The notes: generated by a model not told the origin, from the letters alone. A stretch of DNA of 40,159 nt from JBLMYQ01 sp050258375 (GCA_050258375.1 JBLMYQ010000041.1:1-40159), one strand, 5' to 3'. Counted from the first letter of the stretch, positions 26,670 through 34,480 are shown. Numbers and translations: made by a program.

Positions 26670-27104
26670 ATGACCAAATTATTTAATAAGATGCTGAATT
26701 TCGTCGGACTTGATACCGAGGAAGAGGACATTAACGAGCTCGAATCTAAAAACAACACTGAATCACTTTTATCTAACTACTCACAGAAGAAAAACAAGGT
26801 TGTAAATATGCCAACCTTTGCTCAAGTAAAAGTAGTTGTAATGCAGCCAGATGTTTTTGATGATGCATCAATAATTTGTGACCATCTTAAAGGTAAAAAA
26901 CCAGTGGTTATTAACCTTGAATCTGCTGAAAAAGATGTAGCTAGAAGAATTGTTGATTTCTTAAGTGGTTCGGTATATGCTTTAGATGGTACAATACAAA
27001 AAGTTTCAAATTCAATATTTATCGTTGCTCCTCATAATGTTGACGTTATGGGTGAGTTTAAGGATGAACTTAGAACAAAGGGAGTATTTCCTTGGGCAAA
27101 ATAA
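26670..27104 (+). CDS. sepF: Cell division protein SepF
   Basis: 144 residues. SepF binds the inner membrane face and bundles FtsZ filaments. An N-terminal amphipathic membrane helix (MTKLFNKMLNFVGLD) is followed by an acidic linker. The SepF core is at about residues 52-140 (VVVMQPDVFDDASIICDHLKGKKPVVINLE, then ARRIVDFLSGSVYALDGTIQKV and FIVAPHNVDV). ATG follows GAGGAGGG. It is the third gene of the likely co-transcribed set starting at 24403. Confidence 0.95.
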   Translation: MTKLFNKMLNFVGLDTEEEDINELESKNNTESLLSNYSQKKNKVVNMPTFAQVKVVVMQPDVFDDASIICDHLKGKKPVVINLESAEKDVARRIVDFLSGSVYALDGTIQKVSNSIFIVAPHNVDVMGEFKDELRTKGVFPWAK

Positions 27105-27142
27105 TATAATTAGATTATAATCAGAAAGAAGAGAGAACCCTT

Positions 27143-27430
27143 TTGGATACGATGACGATTATTAGAATGGTAATTTATGCTCTTGTGAATCTCTTATATA
27201 TTTTAGAGATTCTCTTGTTTATTAGGGCAGTTATTTCTTGGATTCCAGGTGCGGAAGACAACAAATTTTCGGAAATAATTATAAATATTACTGAGCCGCT
27301 TCTGCTTCCTTTTAGAGAGCTTGTTTCCCGCTCTGCGCTTGGAGAAGGATTTTTCCTTGATATTTCGTTTATAGTTGTATTACTAATATTGGAAATGTGT
27401 AGGAGATTTTTAGAAAGTCTTATTATTTAA
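27143..27430 (+). CDS. ylmG: YggT/YlmG family membrane protein
   Basis: 95 residues with two hydrophobic segments (about residues 8-28 and 65-90) around the family motif LFIRAVISWIPG and ITEPLLLPFR. The family is linked to septum position and envelope assembly, always near sepF in Gram-positives. TTG 27143 is kept because AAGAAGAGAGA lies about 6 bases upstream; ATG 27152 is the alternative. The usual ylmH gene is missing between this gene and divIVA. Confidence 0.9.
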   Translation: MDTMTIIRMVIYALVNLLYILEILLFIRAVISWIPGAEDNKFSEIIINITEPLLLPFRELVSRSALGEGFFLDISFIVVLLILEMCRRFLESLII

Positions 27431-27447
27431 CCAAAGGAGAGATGTTT

Positions 27448-27894
27448 GTGCTTACTCCACTGGATATTGAAAACCAAAAATTTAAAAAGGTAGTTTGGGG
27501 CTATTCTGCCGAAGAGGTTGATGAGTTTCTTGACAAGGTGATAGAGAGTTATGAAAGTATATATAAAGAAAACATAGAGCTAAAGGATAAAATTGGGGTT
27601 TTAAATGAAGGAATACAACATTATAAGGCTATAGAGGAAACCCTTAAAAACACACTTATGGTTGCACAGACAACCAGCGACGATATTAAGAAAAATGCTT
27701 ATGGCAAGGGTGAAAACATTATCAAAGAGGCTGAGCTTAAGGCTGAGAGGATAATTGGTGAGGCTAACCAGGAGGCTTCAAAGGCAAGGCATGAGCTGGA
27801 AGAGATGAAAAAAAACTATAATGTTTTTAAAGCAAAAATGGAAAGTCAGCTCTTATCACAGCTTGAGATAATGAGAAATAATATAGAAGAATAG
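27448..27894 (+). CDS. divIVA: DivIVA domain cell-division/polarity protein
   Basis: 148 residues, almost wholly coiled coil. The N-terminal lipid-binding domain LTPLDIENQKFKKVVWGYSAEEVDEFLDKV is typical, and a second coiled coil runs from about residue 60 to the end. DivIVA senses negatively curved membrane at septa and poles. GTG 27448 is chosen because AAAGGAG at 27433-27439 lies 8 bases upstream; ATG 27442 would be only 2 bases away. The protein lacks a long C-terminal extension. It closes the division cluster and is followed by a terminator. Confidence 0.92.
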   Translation: MLTPLDIENQKFKKVVWGYSAEEVDEFLDKVIESYESIYKENIELKDKIGVLNEGIQHYKAIEETLKNTLMVAQTTSDDIKKNAYGKGENIIKEAELKAERIIGEANQEASKARHELEEMKKNYNVFKAKMESQLLSQLEIMRNNIEE

Positions 27895-27917
27895 AAACTT
27901 GAATATTGATAATAGCT

Positions 27918-27950
27918 AAAAAGAAGAAGAGATTCTTCTTTTTTGTTTTA
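27918..27950 (+). terminator. Terminator after divIVA
   Basis: AAAAAGAAGAA (27918-27928), loop GAGA, TTCTTCTTTTT (27933-27943), then GTTTT: an 11-bp stem running into a T-run. Confidence 0.8.
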
Positions 27951-28057
27951 AAAATTCAATTATTGTTAATACTTAAAATATATATTAAATAGTAATAATT
28001 TTTTTTGATGCTAACACATATTATGTTAACAGAAGTTGAAATAATATGGAGGGATTT

Positions 28058-28819
28058 ATGAGCAGCAAAGAGGAAAAATATTTAACTACTAAATACACGA
28101 GGACATTAAAAAATATGAAAAAATCTAATACGAAAAATATAATACTTATATTTATAATGCTTTTATGTATGACATTATTAATTTTAAACAATCTCAGAAC
28201 ATATAGTGCATGCGACATGCTGGCATATCAGCTCAAAGAGATAAAGAAGAAGCAAGTAGAGGAAAAAGTAGTTTTTAAACAAGATAATATAAAGCCGGCA
28301 GTGCCTCAAGCAGACACAAAATCAGCAGAAAAGTTAAATAAATTATTGGCTGAAAATGAATATTTGAAAAAGATTAATGAGAATATCGCTCAGGATAATA
28401 TAAGCCTCCAGAATTCATTAAAAATTGCGGCAATGGCAGGTGTCAAACCTAAAAATTATACCAGACCACCTGTTATTACATCGCGTTCAATGCATGAAAG
28501 ATGGCAATATATCGGGAAATTTAAGGGAACTGCTTATACACCCAGTGTTTCTGAATGTGGTAATAATAAAGGAATTACATCTTCAGGTAAACCTATAGTT
28601 CCTGGTACTACTATTGCTGTTGATACAAAATATTGGCCTATTGGAACGGTATTTTATGTTAAGGGAATTGGGTGTGTAACAGCAATGGATACAGGGAATG
28701 CGGTGAAAGGAAAAAAGAGGTTTGATTTTGCAGTATTTGATAAGAAATTTGCATATGCTCTAGGTACACGATATTGGGATGTTTACCTTGTGAAGATGGG
28801 GAGCGGCAAGGTGAAATAA
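28058..28819 (+). CDS. 3D-domain exported protein, probable cell-wall hydrolase
   Basis: 253 residues. A TM anchor lies at about residues 29-47 (IILIFIMLLCMTLLIL). A Lys/Glu-rich coiled coil (to about residue 125) follows, and then a C-terminal 3D domain from FKGTAYTPSVSECGNN to DVYLVKMG. The Asp residues of the 3D family are visible in AVDTKYWPIGT, AMDTGNAVKG and RFDFAVF. The fold is shared with lytic transglycosylases such as MltA and Rpf-type or YabE-like wall proteins, so a peptidoglycan role is likely. ATG 28058 has GGAGGGA 5 bases upstream; ATG 28046 overlaps that site. Its stop codon lies in the loop of the terminator hairpin. Confidence 0.85.
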   Translation: MSSKEEKYLTTKYTRTLKNMKKSNTKNIILIFIMLLCMTLLILNNLRTYSACDMLAYQLKEIKKKQVEEKVVFKQDNIKPAVPQADTKSAEKLNKLLAENEYLKKINENIAQDNISLQNSLKIAAMAGVKPKNYTRPPVITSRSMHERWQYIGKFKGTAYTPSVSECGNNKGITSSGKPIVPGTTIAVDTKYWPIGTVFYVKGIGCVTAMDTGNAVKGKKRFDFAVFDKKFAYALGTRYWDVYLVKMGSGKVK

Positions 28820-28842
28820 ATTTCACCCCAAGCCGCTCTTCT
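28801..28842 (+). terminator. Terminator overlapping the 3D-protein stop codon
   Basis: GAGCGGC (28801-28807) pairs with GCCGCTC (28832-28838) and GGTGAAA (28810-28816) with TTTCACC (28821-28827). The loop TAAA holds the stop codon, and TTCTT follows. Confidence 0.75.
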
Positions 28843-28895
28843 TAATTGGGGAGTGGTTTTTCTTTGTATTTTCTTTAAGGTATATGAAGTTTATT

Positions 28896-29152
28896 TGCCG
28901 CTTTTCACCGACGAAAATCGGCGGAAAAGTCGCCAAGGCTTCAAACGCTAGCGCGTGACACTATTAAGGAATACTTCAGAAGAGGGTGACAGGATGCGTA
29001 GTCCATCCGTCATTAGGGGGAATGCCCCCTATGAAGTGACCCAGTGGAGGCTGTCTGGGTACAAGAAAAAACTTTCCCGAGTTTTTTCTAAACAGTTATA
29101 CTAGCGAGCAAGGAGACTTGGGTAAAAAGAAAAAAATAATAAATTTTTCTAT
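28896..29152 (+). ncRNA. Probable structured non-coding RNA upstream of recA
   Basis: This 390-bp gap is GC-richer than its surroundings and shows nested pairing. Long-range helices CCAAG (28933-28937) with CTTGG (29117-29121), and CGCTAG (28946-28951) with CTAGCG (29101-29106), enclose four local hairpins. These are TGAC-A-GGATG / CATCC-GTCA (28987-29012), TAGGGGG / CCCCCTA (29014-29031), ACCCAG / CTGGGT (29039-29060) and AGAAAAAACT / AGTTTTTTCT (29064-29089). Another hairpin precedes at 28897-28934, and an AT hairpin (AGAAAAA / TTTTTCT near 29129) could end it. recA has its own promoter after it, so this is probably an independent RNA rather than a riboswitch. Size and complexity recall classes such as raiA, but identity is not established. 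Confidence 0.65.
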
Positions 29153-29160
29153 ATAACCAA

Positions 29161-29189
29161 TTGACCTTCCTAAATAATTAATATATAAT
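29161..29189 (+). promoter_or_regulatory. recA promoter
   Basis: TTGACC at 29161-29166, 17-bp spacer, TATAAT at 29184-29189. Confidence 0.8.
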
Positions 29190-29195
29190 AAACAA

Positions 29196-29209
29196 GGAAC
29201 AAATGTTCG
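29196..29209. promoter_or_regulatory. LexA (SOS) box of recA
   Basis: GGAACAAATGTTCG matches the firmicute SOS box CGAACATATGTTCG at 12 of 14 positions. It lies at the predicted transcription start, where LexA would block initiation until DNA damage. Confidence 0.85.
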
Positions 29210-29249
29210 CATGCAAACCAAAGATTATTATAAGAGGAAGGTGTTTTTT

Positions 29250-30293
29250 GTGGATGCTGGTATGATTTCAGAAAGAAAAAAAGCCATTGAAATGGCTATG
29301 AGCCAAATTGAAAAACAGTTTGGAAAGGGTTCCATAATGAAACTAGGTGAAAGCACTCATCTGAATGTTGAGGTGGTATCAACTGGAGCGCTTAGCCTTG
29401 ATATAGCTCTAGGGGTTGGCGGAATGCCAAGAGGAAGAATTGTAGAAATATTTGGTCCGGAATCATCCGGTAAGACTACAGTAGCTTTGCACGTTGTTGC
29501 AGAAGCTCAAAGAGTAGGGGGAGAAGCTGCATTTATTGATGCGGAGCATGCACTGGATCCTGTTTATGCTAAAAAGCTGGGGGTAGATGTGGAAAATCTT
29601 ATTGTGTCGCAGCCTGATACTGGAGAGCAAGCTCTTGAAATTGCTGAAGCGCTTGTAAGAAGTGGAGCTATTGATGTTATTGTAATAGATTCGGTTGCAG
29701 CACTTGTACCAAAAGCAGAAATTGATGGGGAAATGGGAGATGCACATGTAGGCTTACAGGCAAGGCTTATGTCTCAAGCGCTTAGAAAGCTTGCCGGAGT
29801 AATAAATAAATCAAAAACGACTGTAATATTTATAAATCAGTTAAGAGAAAAGGTTGGAATAATGTTCGGAAACCCGGAAACAACGCCGGGAGGAAGGGCA
29901 CTGAAATTTTATTCGTCAGTTAGACTTGATGTTCGTAAGATTGAAACATTAAAGGTAGGCAATGATGTTATTGGAACAAGAACCAAGGCAAAAGTAGTCA
30001 AAAATAAAGTAGCTCCTCCATTCAAGGAAGCAGAGTTTGATATAATTTATGGGTTGGGTATTTCCAAAGAAGGCAATATACTTGATATTGGTGTAAATCT
30101 TGATATTATAAATAAAAGTGGTGCGTGGTTTTCTTACAATGATCAAAGGATAGGTCAGGGAAGAGAAAATGCAAAACAATTCCTTAAAGAAAACCCTGAC
30201 ATGATGAATGAAATTGAGAAGAAGATTAGAGACAATTTTAATGAAGCATTTGTAAAAAGCATGAGTGATATGGATAAAGATGAAATAAATTAA
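29250..30293 (+). CDS. recA: Recombinase RecA
   Basis: 347 residues. RecA forms filaments on single-stranded DNA for strand exchange and triggers LexA cleavage. Walker A GPESSGKTT is at residues 69-77. MGDAHVGLQARLMSQALRKL, FINQLREKVGIMFGNPETTPGG and KVVKNKVAPPFKEAEFDI are the DNA-binding loops and core blocks. GTG 29250 is preferred: GAGGAAGGTG lies just upstream, and the product then begins VDAGMISERKKAIEMAM. The in-frame ATG at 29211 would add 13 residues that are unlike the family and would lie almost on the SOS box. recX follows 29 bp later. Confidence 0.97.
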   Translation: MDAGMISERKKAIEMAMSQIEKQFGKGSIMKLGESTHLNVEVVSTGALSLDIALGVGGMPRGRIVEIFGPESSGKTTVALHVVAEAQRVGGEAAFIDAEHALDPVYAKKLGVDVENLIVSQPDTGEQALEIAEALVRSGAIDVIVIDSVAALVPKAEIDGEMGDAHVGLQARLMSQALRKLAGVINKSKTTVIFINQLREKVGIMFGNPETTPGGRALKFYSSVRLDVRKIETLKVGNDVIGTRTKAKVVKNKVAPPFKEAEFDIIYGLGISKEGNILDIGVNLDIINKSGAWFSYNDQRIGQGRENAKQFLKENPDMMNEIEKKIRDNFNEAFVKSMSDMDKDEIN

Positions 30294-30322
30294 TTAAGCT
30301 ATATAGGTGGCTGATAACGAAA

Positions 30323-30919
30323 GTGGTAATAACGAATATAGAAAAAAACAAAGGCAAGATTTATTCGGTTTATGTGGATGATAAAATTTCTTTCGAAATT
30401 TCCGAGTATGTTTTGATAAAACTGGATATTAATATTGGAATGGAGTTAACAGAAAAAGAACTTGATTTAATAAAAAATCAAGTTCTTATATCTATGGCTA
30501 AAAATGATGCAATAAATTTTATATCGTATAAAATAAGAACGGCACATGAAGTCGAAATAAAGCTTAGAGAAAAATACCCAAATGGAGTTATAGAAGAAAC
30601 GGTTAGTTTTCTTAATGAAAACGGTTATTTAAACGATGAACTGTACGCTGAAAGGTTTATTAATGAGAAGAAGAAGCTAGGAAAGCTGTCAAAAAAAGAA
30701 CTTGCGTACAAGCTTATGGAAAAAGGCTTAAAAAAAGATTTGATAAATAAAGTGATTGATAAAATGGAGTATGTTGAGACTGAATATGCACAAAGGATTG
30801 TTTCCAAGATAAATAAAGTGAGAAATAAGAAAGAAGAGGCACACATAAAAAGCTACCTATATAGAAAAGGCTTTTCCAAAGATACCATTGATGAAATTAT
30901 GAATACTAAAAAAGATTAA
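30323..30919 (+). CDS. recX: Regulatory protein RecX
   Basis: 198 residues. RecX binds RecA filaments and limits their growth. It is all-helical with three-helix repeats: AINFISYKIRTAHEVEIKLREKYP, VSFLNENGYLNDELYAERFINEKKK and the C-terminal IKSYLYRKGFSKDTIDEIMNT, each matching the RecX pattern. The GTG start has only a distant AGGTGG, so translation may depend on recA. It is followed directly by a strong terminator, which defines a recA-recX transcript. Confidence 0.9.
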   Translation: MVITNIEKNKGKIYSVYVDDKISFEISEYVLIKLDINIGMELTEKELDLIKNQVLISMAKNDAINFISYKIRTAHEVEIKLREKYPNGVIEETVSFLNENGYLNDELYAERFINEKKKLGKLSKKELAYKLMEKGLKKDLINKVIDKMEYVETEYAQRIVSKINKVRNKKEEAHIKSYLYRKGFSKDTIDEIMNTKKD

Positions 30920-30945
30920 GCTCCCATTAGTTGGGAGCTTTTTGC
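30918..30945 (+). terminator. Terminator after recX
   Basis: AAGCTCCCA (30918-30926) pairs with TGGGAGCTT (30932-30940) around TTAGT, followed by TTTTG. It starts in the recX stop codon. Confidence 0.9.
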
Positions 30946-30966
30946 TTCCATTATTTTAATTAATAT

Positions 30967-30996
30967 TTGGTAAAATTACTACTGTTTTGGTATAAT
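30967..30996 (+). promoter_or_regulatory. Possible promoter of the GNAT gene
   Basis: TTGGTA at 30967-30972, 18-bp spacer, perfect TATAAT at 30991-30996, about 90 bp before the start codon. Confidence 0.5.
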
Positions 30997-31005
30997 AACC
31001 ACAGG

Positions 31006-31030
31006 GATGAGCAATTAGGAATTAGCAAAT
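31006..31030. repeat. GAGCAATTAG-type repeat, upstream copy
   Basis: ATGAGCAATTAGGAATTAGC at 31007-31026 lies in the leader of the acetyltransferase gene. The same units recur at its 3' end (31602-31638). Confidence 0.6.
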
Positions 31031-31087
31031 AAAAAGATAAAGATATTTAGCCGTCAGATTAAAAAGCTGGAGCTGAAAGGGACTAAT

Positions 31088-31624
31088 ATGATTGAATATG
31101 GAAAAGTAATAATTCGTCCTGTTGAAAGGCATGACCTTGAGCTTGTGAAAAAATGGTATAACGATGATGAAGTCATGTACTGGGCTTCGGGTGCAAAGCC
31201 TGAAATGATGGTATCTATGGAGTATCTCGAAGAGGTATGGTATACTGAAGTGTTTACAGATTATTCGGTAAGAATGATAATTGAAACAACTGAAGGACAC
31301 CCCATCGGTATTATAGGCTTTCGGGACTTGAATCAGCAAGAAAGAAGATGCAGGATGATTATTTTTATTGGAGAAAATGATTACTGGGGTAATGGATATG
31401 GGACTGATGCAATCAAAGGTTTCATAAGGTATCTGTTCAGAAGGTGGAATTTAAACAGGGTTGAAGCTGATACTTGGGATGGAAATGAAAGGGCTATCGC
31501 TGTATATAAAAAATGTGGATTTATTGAAGAAGGAAGACTAAGAAGAGCCAGATATGTTGATGGAGAGTATAGGGATGAAATTATCCTGGGTATACTGAAA
31601 GAGGAATTAGCAATGAGCAGTTAG
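31088..31624 (+). CDS. GNAT family N-acetyltransferase (RimJ/RimL-like)
   Basis: 178 residues. The protein opens with the RimJ/RimL-type start VIIRPVERHDLELVKKWYND. The acetyl-CoA binding region is MIIFIGENDYWGNGYGTDAIKGFIRYLF, and NRVEADTWDGNERAIAVYKKCGFIEEGRLRRARYVDGEYRDEIIL is the classic C-terminal block of the group that acetylates protein N-termini, amino acids or polyamines. The substrate cannot be told. ATG after AAAGGG. Odd: the last codons (GAG GAA TTA GCA ATG AGC AGT TAG) are the beginning of a spacer repeat, so the C-terminal ELAMSS is repeat-derived. Confidence 0.88.
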   Translation: MIEYGKVIIRPVERHDLELVKKWYNDDEVMYWASGAKPEMMVSMEYLEEVWYTEVFTDYSVRMIIETTEGHPIGIIGFRDLNQQERRCRMIIFIGENDYWGNGYGTDAIKGFIRYLFRRWNLNRVEADTWDGNERAIAVYKKCGFIEEGRLRRARYVDGEYRDEIILGILKEELAMSS

Positions 31625-31638
31625 CAATGAGCAATTAG
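31602..31638. repeat. GCAATGAGCA-type repeat, downstream copy
   Basis: Three imperfect units AGGAATTAGC / AATGAGCAGTTAGC / AATGAGCAATTAG run through the stop codon of the acetyltransferase gene. The upstream relative is at 31006-31030. Confidence 0.6.
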
Positions 31639-31674
31639 AAAAAATAAATTTTATTAAAAGAAAGGATTAATTTT

Positions 31675-32925
31675 ATGAAACCTAGTGTAATAAGAGATAT
31701 TTCCCTTGCAGAGTCGGGAAGAAGGAAGATTGAGTGGGTCAAAAAAAATATGCCTCTTTTGAGAACACTTGAAGAGGATTTTTTAAAAAATAAATATTTT
31801 AATGGTAAAAAGATATCAATGTCAATTCATCTTGAAGCAAAAACAGCTTACCTTGCAAAGGTTCTTGCAGCTGGTGGAGCACAGGTATCGATTACTGGGA
31901 GCAATCCTCTTTCAACGCAGGATGATGTTGCAGCAGGGTTGGCAGCTGATGGTTTAAATGTATACGCATGGTATAATTCTACTCCAAAAGAGTATACTGA
32001 GCATTTGAACAATTGTCTTGATATAGAACCAGATATAGTTATCGATGATGGTGGAGATTTGGTTCATCTTCTTCATACTACAAGGCAGAACCTTTTGCCT
32101 AATATTTTAGGAGGTTCGGAAGAAACGACAACAGGAGTTTTAAGACTTCGTGCAATGGAAAGAGAAGGTGTTTTGAAATTTCCGATGATTTCAGTTAATG
32201 ATGCTTTTTGTAAATACTTATTTGACAATAGATATGGCACAGGGCAATCTGTTTGGGATGGAATAAATAGAACAACCAACCTCATTGTAAGTGGAAAAAA
32301 TGTTGTAGTGATTGGCTATGGATGGTGTGGTAAAGGAACAGCAATGAGAGCTAAAGGATTAGGGGCAAATGTAATAATCTGTGAAGTTGATTCAATAAAG
32401 GCAATTGAAGCTGTAATGGACGGTTTTAGGGTTATGAAAATGGATGAGGCAGCTAAAATTGGTGATTTCTTTGTAACTGTTACAGGTTGTGCAAAAGTAA
32501 TCCATGAAGACCACTATAAGGTTATGAAGGATGGCGCAATAATGGCAAATGCAGGTCATTTTGATGTTGAGATTTGGAAGCCTGATCTTGATAAAATGGC
32601 AGTAGAAAAAAAGGAACAAAGAAAGAATATTATGGGTTACAAAATGCCTGACGGAAGATGGATTAATCTGCTTGCTGAAGGAAGGCTTGTCAATCTCGCT
32701 GCCGGAGATGGGCATCCAGCAGAAATTATGGATATGAGTTTTGCTCTTCAGGCACTTTCTGCAAAATATGTTCTCGAAAATTATTCTAAAATGGAAAAAA
32801 GAGTTTATAATGTTCCGGTAGAAATTGATAGATATGTTGCAGAGCTAAAACTTAAGTCATGGGGACTTGAAATTGATAGATTAACAGATTATCAGAAAGA
32901 ATATCTTGCCGGATGGGGAGAGTAA
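31675..32925 (+). CDS. ahcY: Adenosylhomocysteinase-family enzyme
   Basis: 416 residues. The family hydrolyses S-adenosylhomocysteine using bound NAD. The catalytic-domain motifs are SIHLEAKTAYLAKVL, NPLSTQDDVAAGL, DDGGDL (Asp124-125), GGSEETTTGVLRL, and Lys180 with the following Asp in FCKYLFDN. The NAD-binding loop is GYGWCGKG at residues 214-221. NAGHFDVEI and EGRLVNLAAGDGHP complete the pattern. Odd: the protein ends LTDYQKEYLAGWGE and lacks the Lys-Tyr tail (KPDHYRY-like) of most bacterial and eukaryotic forms, as do archaeal and Thermotoga relatives. The next gene encodes an SAH deaminase, so the true substrate may be S-inosylhomocysteine. Confidence 0.93.
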   Translation: MKPSVIRDISLAESGRRKIEWVKKNMPLLRTLEEDFLKNKYFNGKKISMSIHLEAKTAYLAKVLAAGGAQVSITGSNPLSTQDDVAAGLAADGLNVYAWYNSTPKEYTEHLNNCLDIEPDIVIDDGGDLVHLLHTTRQNLLPNILGGSEETTTGVLRLRAMEREGVLKFPMISVNDAFCKYLFDNRYGTGQSVWDGINRTTNLIVSGKNVVVIGYGWCGKGTAMRAKGLGANVIICEVDSIKAIEAVMDGFRVMKMDEAAKIGDFFVTVTGCAKVIHEDHYKVMKDGAIMANAGHFDVEIWKPDLDKMAVEKKEQRKNIMGYKMPDGRWINLLAEGRLVNLAAGDGHPAEIMDMSFALQALSAKYVLENYSKMEKRVYNVPVEIDRYVAELKLKSWGLEIDRLTDYQKEYLAGWGE

Positions 32926-33166
32926 AAAAGAGTGTAAGGTTTAAAGTGTAATCCGATGACAAACCGCTGCTAATACTTCTGAACTTTCATAGATCTCAAG
33001 CAGCGCTAAGCCCCTGGATAATGGCTTCTAATATTCATCTGGTCAAAAGCTTCCACCTGAATATAAGAATCCTATTAAAATGTAAAGCTAAAAAATAAAA
33101 ACTTTTTGTTAGTTGAATTAATGGAGAATTGCGATTGTATATATAGAAAAATAGGAGGTAATAAAA
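32926..33166. other. Spacer between ahcY and mtaD
   Basis: 241 bp. AGTGTAAGGTTTAAAGTGTA at 32931-32950 belongs to the AGTGTAAAG iterations. A less AT-rich stretch at 32951-33060 shows no reading frame, no tRNA and no hairpin with a T-run. A strong AGGAGGT at 33153-33159 serves mtaD. I see no clear promoter. Confidence 0.4.
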
Positions 33167-34480
33167 TTGGATTTGTTAATTAAAAATGCACGCATACTTA
33201 CTATGAACAGCGGTATGGATATTATCGAAAATGGTGTACTTGCAATAAGGGATGATAAAATATATTACGTTAGTGGTAATAATATCGTGCCTCCTGATTT
33301 TTCAACAAGCAATGTTATTGATGCAAAAGGGAAGCTTGTTATGCCCGGATTAGTAAATGCTCATACGCATGCAGCTATGTCTCTTTTAAGGAATTATGCT
33401 GATGATTTACCTTTGGAGCAGTGGCTTTTTAATAAGATATTTCCGGCAGAGGATAAACTAACTGCAGAAGATGTTTATTGGGCAAGTATGCTGAGTATAA
33501 TTGAAATGATAAAATCAGGCACAACGTGTTTTGCAGATATGTATTTCTTTATGGACGAAGTTGCAAAAGCAGTTGCTGAAACGGGAATGAGGGCAAATCT
33601 TTCAAGAGGTTTGATATGCCCTACAGACGATTATGATGTTCACAATGACATCAGAATAAAAGAAACCCGGGAGTTATTTAATAACTGGAATGGAAAAGAA
33701 AATGGCAGAATAAAGGTTTATGTTGCGCCGCACTCAGTTTATACCTGCTGCCCAGCCTATGTACAGGATACGATAAATTTGGCGAAAGAGCTTAAAACAG
33801 GTATTCATATTCATCTTCTTGAGACCAAGATTGAAGAAGGTGATAGTATCAAGAACTTTGGCTGTACATCAATCGAGCATTGTGATAAGATGGGAATGTT
33901 TGATGTTTCTACTATTGCAGCTCATTGTGTACACCTTTCAGATGAGGATTTAAGAATAATAGCAAATAAAAAGGTAAATATTGCACACAATCCCGGAAGC
34001 AACCTGAAGCTTGCCAGCGGATTTGCCAGATTGCCTGAAATGATGCAGAAGGGTATTAATGTTGCTTTGGGTACAGATGGTCCGGCAAGTAATAATAATT
34101 TGGATATGTTTGAAGAGATAAGGCTTTCTGCATTAATAAGCAAGGCTTTTCATATGAATGCAGTTCTGATAAATGCAGAGGAAGCTTTGAGGTTAGCGGT
34201 TAATAACGGAGCAAAAGCACTTGGATTCGGAAATGAAGTAGGCGAAATAAAGGTAGGAATGAAAGCTGATATCATAATGATTGATACTGACAAAGTAAAT
34301 TATATTCCTGAAAATAATATGATATCTGCATTGGCTTATTCTTCAAATAGTCAGGATGTTGATACTGTAATAGTTGATGGTAAAATCCTTATGCAAGGAA
34401 GAGAGTTAAAGACCATTGATGAAGAAAAGGTTAAATTTATGATGAGACAAAAGGCTAAGGAGTTACTTGGCAGGGTTTGA
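33167..34480 (+). CDS. mtaD: 5-methylthioadenosine/S-adenosylhomocysteine deaminase
   Basis: 437 residues, a metal-dependent amidohydrolase. The TTG start has AGGAGGT 7 bases upstream. Metal ligands are His66 and His68 (NAHTHAAM), His216 in HIHLLET, the His in AAHCVHLSDEDL and Asp304 in LGTDGPASNNNLDMFEEIR. The LLRNYADDLPLEQWL block after the HxH is typical of the MtaD/DadD group rather than guanine or cytosine deaminases. It converts the adenine base of SAH, MTA or 5'-deoxyadenosine to hypoxanthine. Adjacent to an AhcY-like gene, it suggests SAH recycling by way of S-inosylhomocysteine, and removal of 5'-deoxyadenosine from radical-SAM reactions such as MiaB. Confidence 0.92.
   Translation: MDLLIKNARILTMNSGMDIIENGVLAIRDDKIYYVSGNNIVPPDFSTSNVIDAKGKLVMPGLVNAHTHAAMSLLRNYADDLPLEQWLFNKIFPAEDKLTAEDVYWASMLSIIEMIKSGTTCFADMYFFMDEVAKAVAETGMRANLSRGLICPTDDYDVHNDIRIKETRELFNNWNGKENGRIKVYVAPHSVYTCCPAYVQDTINLAKELKTGIHIHLLETKIEEGDSIKNFGCTSIEHCDKMGMFDVSTIAAHCVHLSDEDLRIIANKKVNIAHNPGSNLKLASGFARLPEMMQKGINVALGTDGPASNNNLDMFEEIRLSALISKAFHMNAVLINAEEALRLAVNNGAKALGFGNEVGEIKVGMKADIIMIDTDKVNYIPENNMISALAYSSNSQDVDTVIVDGKILMQGRELKTIDEEKVKFMMRQKAKELLGRV

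Noticed and set aside
28896..29152. tmRNA, RNase P RNA, SRP RNA or 6S RNA in the gap before recA
   Set aside because: No tRNA-like end, no RNase P conserved core, no SRP GGAAG/AGCAG loop, and several local hairpins rather than the single long helix with a central bubble of 6S RNA.
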